Positions 61,226 to 64,000 of a DNA stretch of 64,000 nt are shown here, one piece after another (the stretch's first letter is position 1; each line of letters begins with the position of its first letter). The notes beneath the pieces are model-generated. The model was not told the DNA's origin, did not search any database, and was given only the letters and a program-made list of their open reading frames with translations. Made by a program: the position numbers and the translations under genes. The stretch comes from Leifsonia aquatica H1aii (GTDB taxonomy: Bacteria > Actinomycetota > Actinomycetes > Actinomycetales > Microbacteriaceae). The stretch covers positions 372,001-436,000 of the forward strand of contig NZ_AYMR01000007.1 in assembly GCF_000633535.1 (NCBI RefSeq), read 5' to 3'.

Positions 61226-62953
61226 CTAGGCGCTCTGCTCCCTCAGGGTGCGCAGCGCCTCGCGTCGCTCGGCCTGTTCGACCGGATCCGGCACCGGAAG
61301 GGACGCCAGTAGGCGCCGTGTGTACGGATCCTGCGGGTTCACCAGCACCTGCTCGCCCGTGCCCTCCTCGACCAGCCGGCCGCGGTGCAGCACCGCGATC
61401 CGGTCGGCGAGGAGGTCGACCACGGCGAGGTCGTGGCTGATGAAGAGCGAGGCGAACCCGAACTCCCGCTGCAGCTCGGCGAAGAGCTCGAGCACGCGGG
61501 CCTGCACGGACACGTCCAGCGCCGAGGTCGGCTCGTCGGCGATCAGGAGCGAGGGCTCCAGAGCCAGGGCACGCGCCAGGCTGGCGCGCTGCCGCTGCCC
61601 GCCGCTGAGCTCGTGCGGGAAGCGGTCGCCGTAGCTGCGGGGAAGCTGCACGGCCTCCAGCAGTTCGTCCACGCGCATCCGGGCGTCCGCGGGTGAGTCG
61701 GCGCGGCCGTGGACCACCAGCGGCTCCGCCACGCAGTCGGCGATCGTGAGGAGCGGGTCGAAGCTCGACGCCGGGTCCTGGAACACGAACCCGATGTCGC
61801 TGCGCACCCGCCGGAAGTCGCGCTCCCGGACGCCGTTCATCTCGATGCCGAGCACGTTCAGCGAACCGCCGCTGACCTTGTTGAGGCCTGCGATGGCCCG
61901 GCCGATGGTGGTCTTGCCCGAGCCGGACTCGCCCACCAGGCCGAGCACCTCGCGCGGGCGGATCTCGAAGTCGACGCCGTCGACCGCGACGAAGCCCGGC
62001 CGGCCGAGCCGGCCCGGGTACTGGATCCGGAGGTTGCGCGCGGCGACCACCGGGGCGGTGTCCGCGGCGGCGTCGCGGGCCTCCGCCCGCTCGCGCGTCT
62101 GCACCGCTCCCTGGCCGATCTTCGGCACGGCGGCGAGCAGCTTCTTCGTGTAGTCGGCCTGGGGCGACGCGAACAGCGTGCGCACGTCGGCCTGCTCCAC
62201 GAGCTGTCCCTGGTACATGACGGCCACGCGGTCGGCGAGGTCGGCGACGACGCCCATGTTGTGCGTGATCAGCACGATCGCCGCCCCGAACTCGTCGCGG
62301 CAGCGGCGCAGCAGGTCGAGGATCTCGGCCTGCACCGTCACATCCAGCGCCGTCGTCGGCTCGTCCGCCACGATGAGGCCCGGGTTGAGCACCAAGGCCA
62401 TCGCGATGACGATGCGCTGCTTCTGCCCTCCGGAGAACTGGTGCGGGTAGTACTTGACCCGCTTCTCCGGCTCCGGGATGCCGACACGGCCGAGGATCTC
62501 GATCGCCTGGGCGCGCGCCTCCTTCTTCGAGAGCGAGCCGTGCGCGCGCAGTCCCTCGGCGATCTGCCAGCCGACCGGATACACCGGGTTGAGCGCGGTC
62601 GACGGCTCCTGGAACACCATCGCGACATCGGTGCCGCGCACCGCGCGCAGCTGCCGCTTGTTCAGGGTCACGATGTCGGCGACGCTCTCGCCGTCCTTGC
62701 TCCGCAGGACGACCGCGCCGGAGGCGGTGGCGGTCTCCGGCAGCAGACCGAGGATGGTCTTCGCCGTCACCGTCTTGCCGGAACCGGACTCGCCCACGAT
62801 CGCCAGCACTTCGCCGGGCGCCACGTTCAGGGTCACGTCGTCCACGGCCTTCACCGGTCCGGCGTCCGTCGCGAACGTGACCGACAGGTTGTCGATCTGC
62901 ACGACGCTCGCCGTCGCCGGCCCGTCCACATCCGTCGTCAGCGCATCGCTCAC
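61226..62953 (-). CDS. Dual-domain oligopeptide ABC transporter ATPase (DppD-DppF fusion)
   Basis: 575 residues with two complete ATPase domains. Domain 1: Walker A GESGSGKT near 57, signature FSGGQKQRIVIAMALV near 170, Walker B IVADEPTTALD. Domain 2: Walker A GESGSGKTT near 348, [20 protein letters not shown] near 470, Walker B IADEPTSALD, and the DppF-type C-terminal tail with PYTRRLLASLPVPDP. A fused DppD/DppF, energising uptake of oligopeptides or nickel. GTG at 62953 overlaps the permease stop by 4 nt. Confidence 0.9.
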   Translation of the reverse strand: MSDALTTDVDGPATASVVQIDNLSVTFATDAGPVKAVDDVTLNVAPGEVLAIVGESGSGKTVTAKTILGLLPETATASGAVVLRSKDGESVADIVTLNKRQLRAVRGTDVAMVFQEPSTALNPVYPVGWQIAEGLRAHGSLSKKEARAQAIEILGRVGIPEPEKRVKYYPHQFSGGQKQRIVIAMALVLNPGLIVADEPTTALDVTVQAEILDLLRRCRDEFGAAIVLITHNMGVVADLADRVAVMYQGQLVEQADVRTLFASPQADYTKKLLAAVPKIGQGAVQTRERAEARDAAADTAPVVAARNLRIQYPGRLGRPGFVAVDGVDFEIRPREVLGLVGESGSGKTTIGRAIAGLNKVSGGSLNVLGIEMNGVRERDFRRVRSDIGFVFQDPASSFDPLLTIADCVAEPLVVHGRADSPADARMRVDELLEAVQLPRSYGDRFPHELSGGQRQRASLARALALEPSLLIADEPTSALDVSVQARVLELFAELQREFGFASLFISHDLAVVDLLADRIAVLHRGRLVEEGTGEQVLVNPQDPYTRRLLASLPVPDPVEQAERREALRTLREQSA

Positions 62954-64000
62954 GGCTTGACCTCGATTCCGTGCTCGTCGAAGGACTCGCCGCCCTCCAG
63001 TCCGTCCAGGCCCGCCGGACCCGCGCTGAGCGGGCCGCCCGGCACGACCGAGGTCTCGGCCACCAGGCCGGAGGCCGCGGCGGCCCGGCGCCGGCCGCGC
63101 AGACGCGGGTCGGCCAGGTCGTTCAGGCTCTCGCCCACCAGGGTGATGCCGAGGACGACCAGCACGATCGCCGCGCCCGGGAAGACCGAGGTCCACCAGA
63201 TCCCACTGGTCACATCCGACAGCGCCTTGTTCAGGTCGTACCCCCACTCGGCCGCGGCCGTCGGCTCGATGCCGAAGCCGAGGAAGCCGAGGCCCGCGAG
63301 GGTCAGGATGGCCTCCGACGAGTTCAGGGTGAAGATCAGCGGGAGGGTGCGGGTCGAGTTGCGCAGCACATGGCGGAACATGATGCGCGAGTTGCTCGCG
63401 CCCACGACCTTCGCCGACTCGACGTACGCCTCAGACTTGATCCGTACCGCCTCGGCCCGGATGACCCGGAAGTACTGCGGGATGAACACGACGGTGATCG
63501 AGATCGCCGCCGCGAGGATGCCGCCCCACAGGCTCGACTGGCCCCCGCTGACCACGATGGCGACGATGATCGCCAGCAGCAGGGAGGGGAACGCGTAGAT
63601 GGCGTCGCAGACGACGACCAGCACCCGGTCGAGCCAGCCGCCGAAGTACCCGGAGACCAGGCCGAGCACGACGCCCGCGAAGATCGACAGGATGACGGCG
63701 ACGATGATCACCAGCAGAGCCGTCTGGGCGCCCCAGATCGTCCGGGAGAAGACGTCGTAGCCTCCGACGGTGGTGCCCCAGATGTGAGCAGAGCTCGGCG
63801 GGTTCTGCGAGCCGAACTGACCGCCGGGGCCGCTCAACTGCGAGTACCCGTACGGCGCGATGACCGGGGCGAGGATCGCCACCAGGACGAAGACGCCGGT
63901 GATGACGAGGCCCGCGATCAGCATCCCCCGCTGCAGTCCGACGCTCTGCCGCAGCTGGTGGACGACGGGGAGGCGGGACCAGAAGGGACGCTTGCGGGCC
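62950..64000 (-). CDS. Oligopeptide ABC transporter permease (DppC-like), 5' end missing
   Basis: At least 350 residues; the frame remains open to the window edge, so the N-terminus is missing. The inner ATG at 63924 is not the real start: the in-frame residues before it (RPFWSRLPVVHQLRQSVGLQ) fit a cytoplasmic N-terminus. Family motif EAA...G-x9-I/L-P: AYVESAKVVGASNSRIMFRHVLRN with LP near 190, and DLADPRLRG near the end. About six membrane helices. Its C-terminal tail (GGPLSAGPAGLDGLEGG) is Gly-rich. The partner DppB-like permease and the binding protein should lie upstream, beyond base 64000. Confidence 0.9.
   Translation of the reverse strand, partial: ARKRPFWSRLPVVHQLRQSVGLQRGMLIAGLVITGVFVLVAILAPVIAPYGYSQLSGPGGQFGSQNPPSSAHIWGTTVGGYDVFSRTIWGAQTALLVIIVAVILSIFAGVVLGLVSGYFGGWLDRVLVVVCDAIYAFPSLLLAIIVAIVVSGGQSSLWGGILAAAISITVVFIPQYFRVIRAEAVRIKSEAYVESAKVVGASNSRIMFRHVLRNSTRTLPLIFTLNSSEAILTLAGLGFLGFGIEPTAAAEWGYDLNKALSDVTSGIWWTSVFPGAAIVLVVLGITLVGESLNDLADPRLRGRRRAAAASGLVAETSVVPGGPLSAGPAGLDGLEGGESFDEHGIEVKP

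Noticed and set aside
1-64000. CRISPR arrays, insertion sequences, integrases, prophage genes, replication origin
   Set aside because: No regularly spaced repeats, transposase or integrase motifs, phage structural genes or DnaA-box clusters were recognised.

Overview
The window is chromosomal DNA of a high-GC Gram-positive bacterium, most likely an actinobacterium of the Microbacteriaceae (Leifsonia-like); this rests on sequence reading, not a database match. Evidence: very high GC; the order aceE, fasR, fabD, fabH, acpP, fabF, DUF3145; a Streptomyces-type PucR-family FasR; DtxR/IdeR iron boxes; a HelR-type RNA-polymerase ATPase with a rifamycin-associated element; and many genes whose start codon lies 6-7 nt after a TANNNT -10 hexamer, the mark of leaderless transcripts. 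No insertion sequence, integrase, prophage, CRISPR array or rRNA operon was seen. Three tRNAs (Val, Met, Asn) are present.

Layout. 1-9.7 kb: end of an EamA-type transporter, helR, small enzymes (RidA, class II amidotransferase, VOC protein), an EF-G-binding FBP protein, a zinc-ribbon/endonuclease protein, a steroid-reductase-like membrane protein and an ABC-F ribosome-protection ATPase with a short upstream ORF. 9.7-18.8 kb: tRNA-Val, an AhpE-like peroxiredoxin, then the pyruvate dehydrogenase and fatty-acid synthesis cluster, which turns pyruvate into acetyl-CoA and then into acyl chains under FasR. 18.9-24 kb: PadR regulator, DUF1684 protein, a Pol I-like exonuclease/polymerase, two Nudix enzymes, and a coiled-coil protein with a Rho-N-like end. 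24-29.4 kb: a 1317-residue Pls/PosA-type single-module membrane NRPS, translationally coupled to an M1 metallopeptidase; its adenylation pocket read by eye resembles lysine codes, so a poly-lysine-like polymer is possible.

30.4-44.2 kb is an iron and siderophore transport island: a lipoprotein/FecCD/FecCD/ATPase importer, a heterodimeric ABC exporter pair with complementary degenerate ATP sites, AraC and TetR regulators, and a second lipoprotein coupled to two exporter-fold ABC proteins of the IrtAB/YbtPQ type. Two IdeR-like boxes sit at the two importer promoters. No siderophore synthesis genes are in the window.

44.4-52.4 kb is a secreted 2510-residue RHS/YD-repeat protein with two PA14 domains and a variable C-terminal tip, followed 13 bp downstream by a probable immunity gene of lower GC. 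52.5-64 kb: tRNA-Met, a GT4 glycosyltransferase, a DMT-type membrane protein and peptide deformylase transcribed divergently from a 40-bp gap, a histidine-kinase-like protein without its phosphoacceptor His, a SHOCT protein, a NarL/LiaR-type two-component pair, tRNA-Asn, a 2-hydroxyacid dehydrogenase and part of an oligopeptide ABC transporter operon that runs off the right edge.
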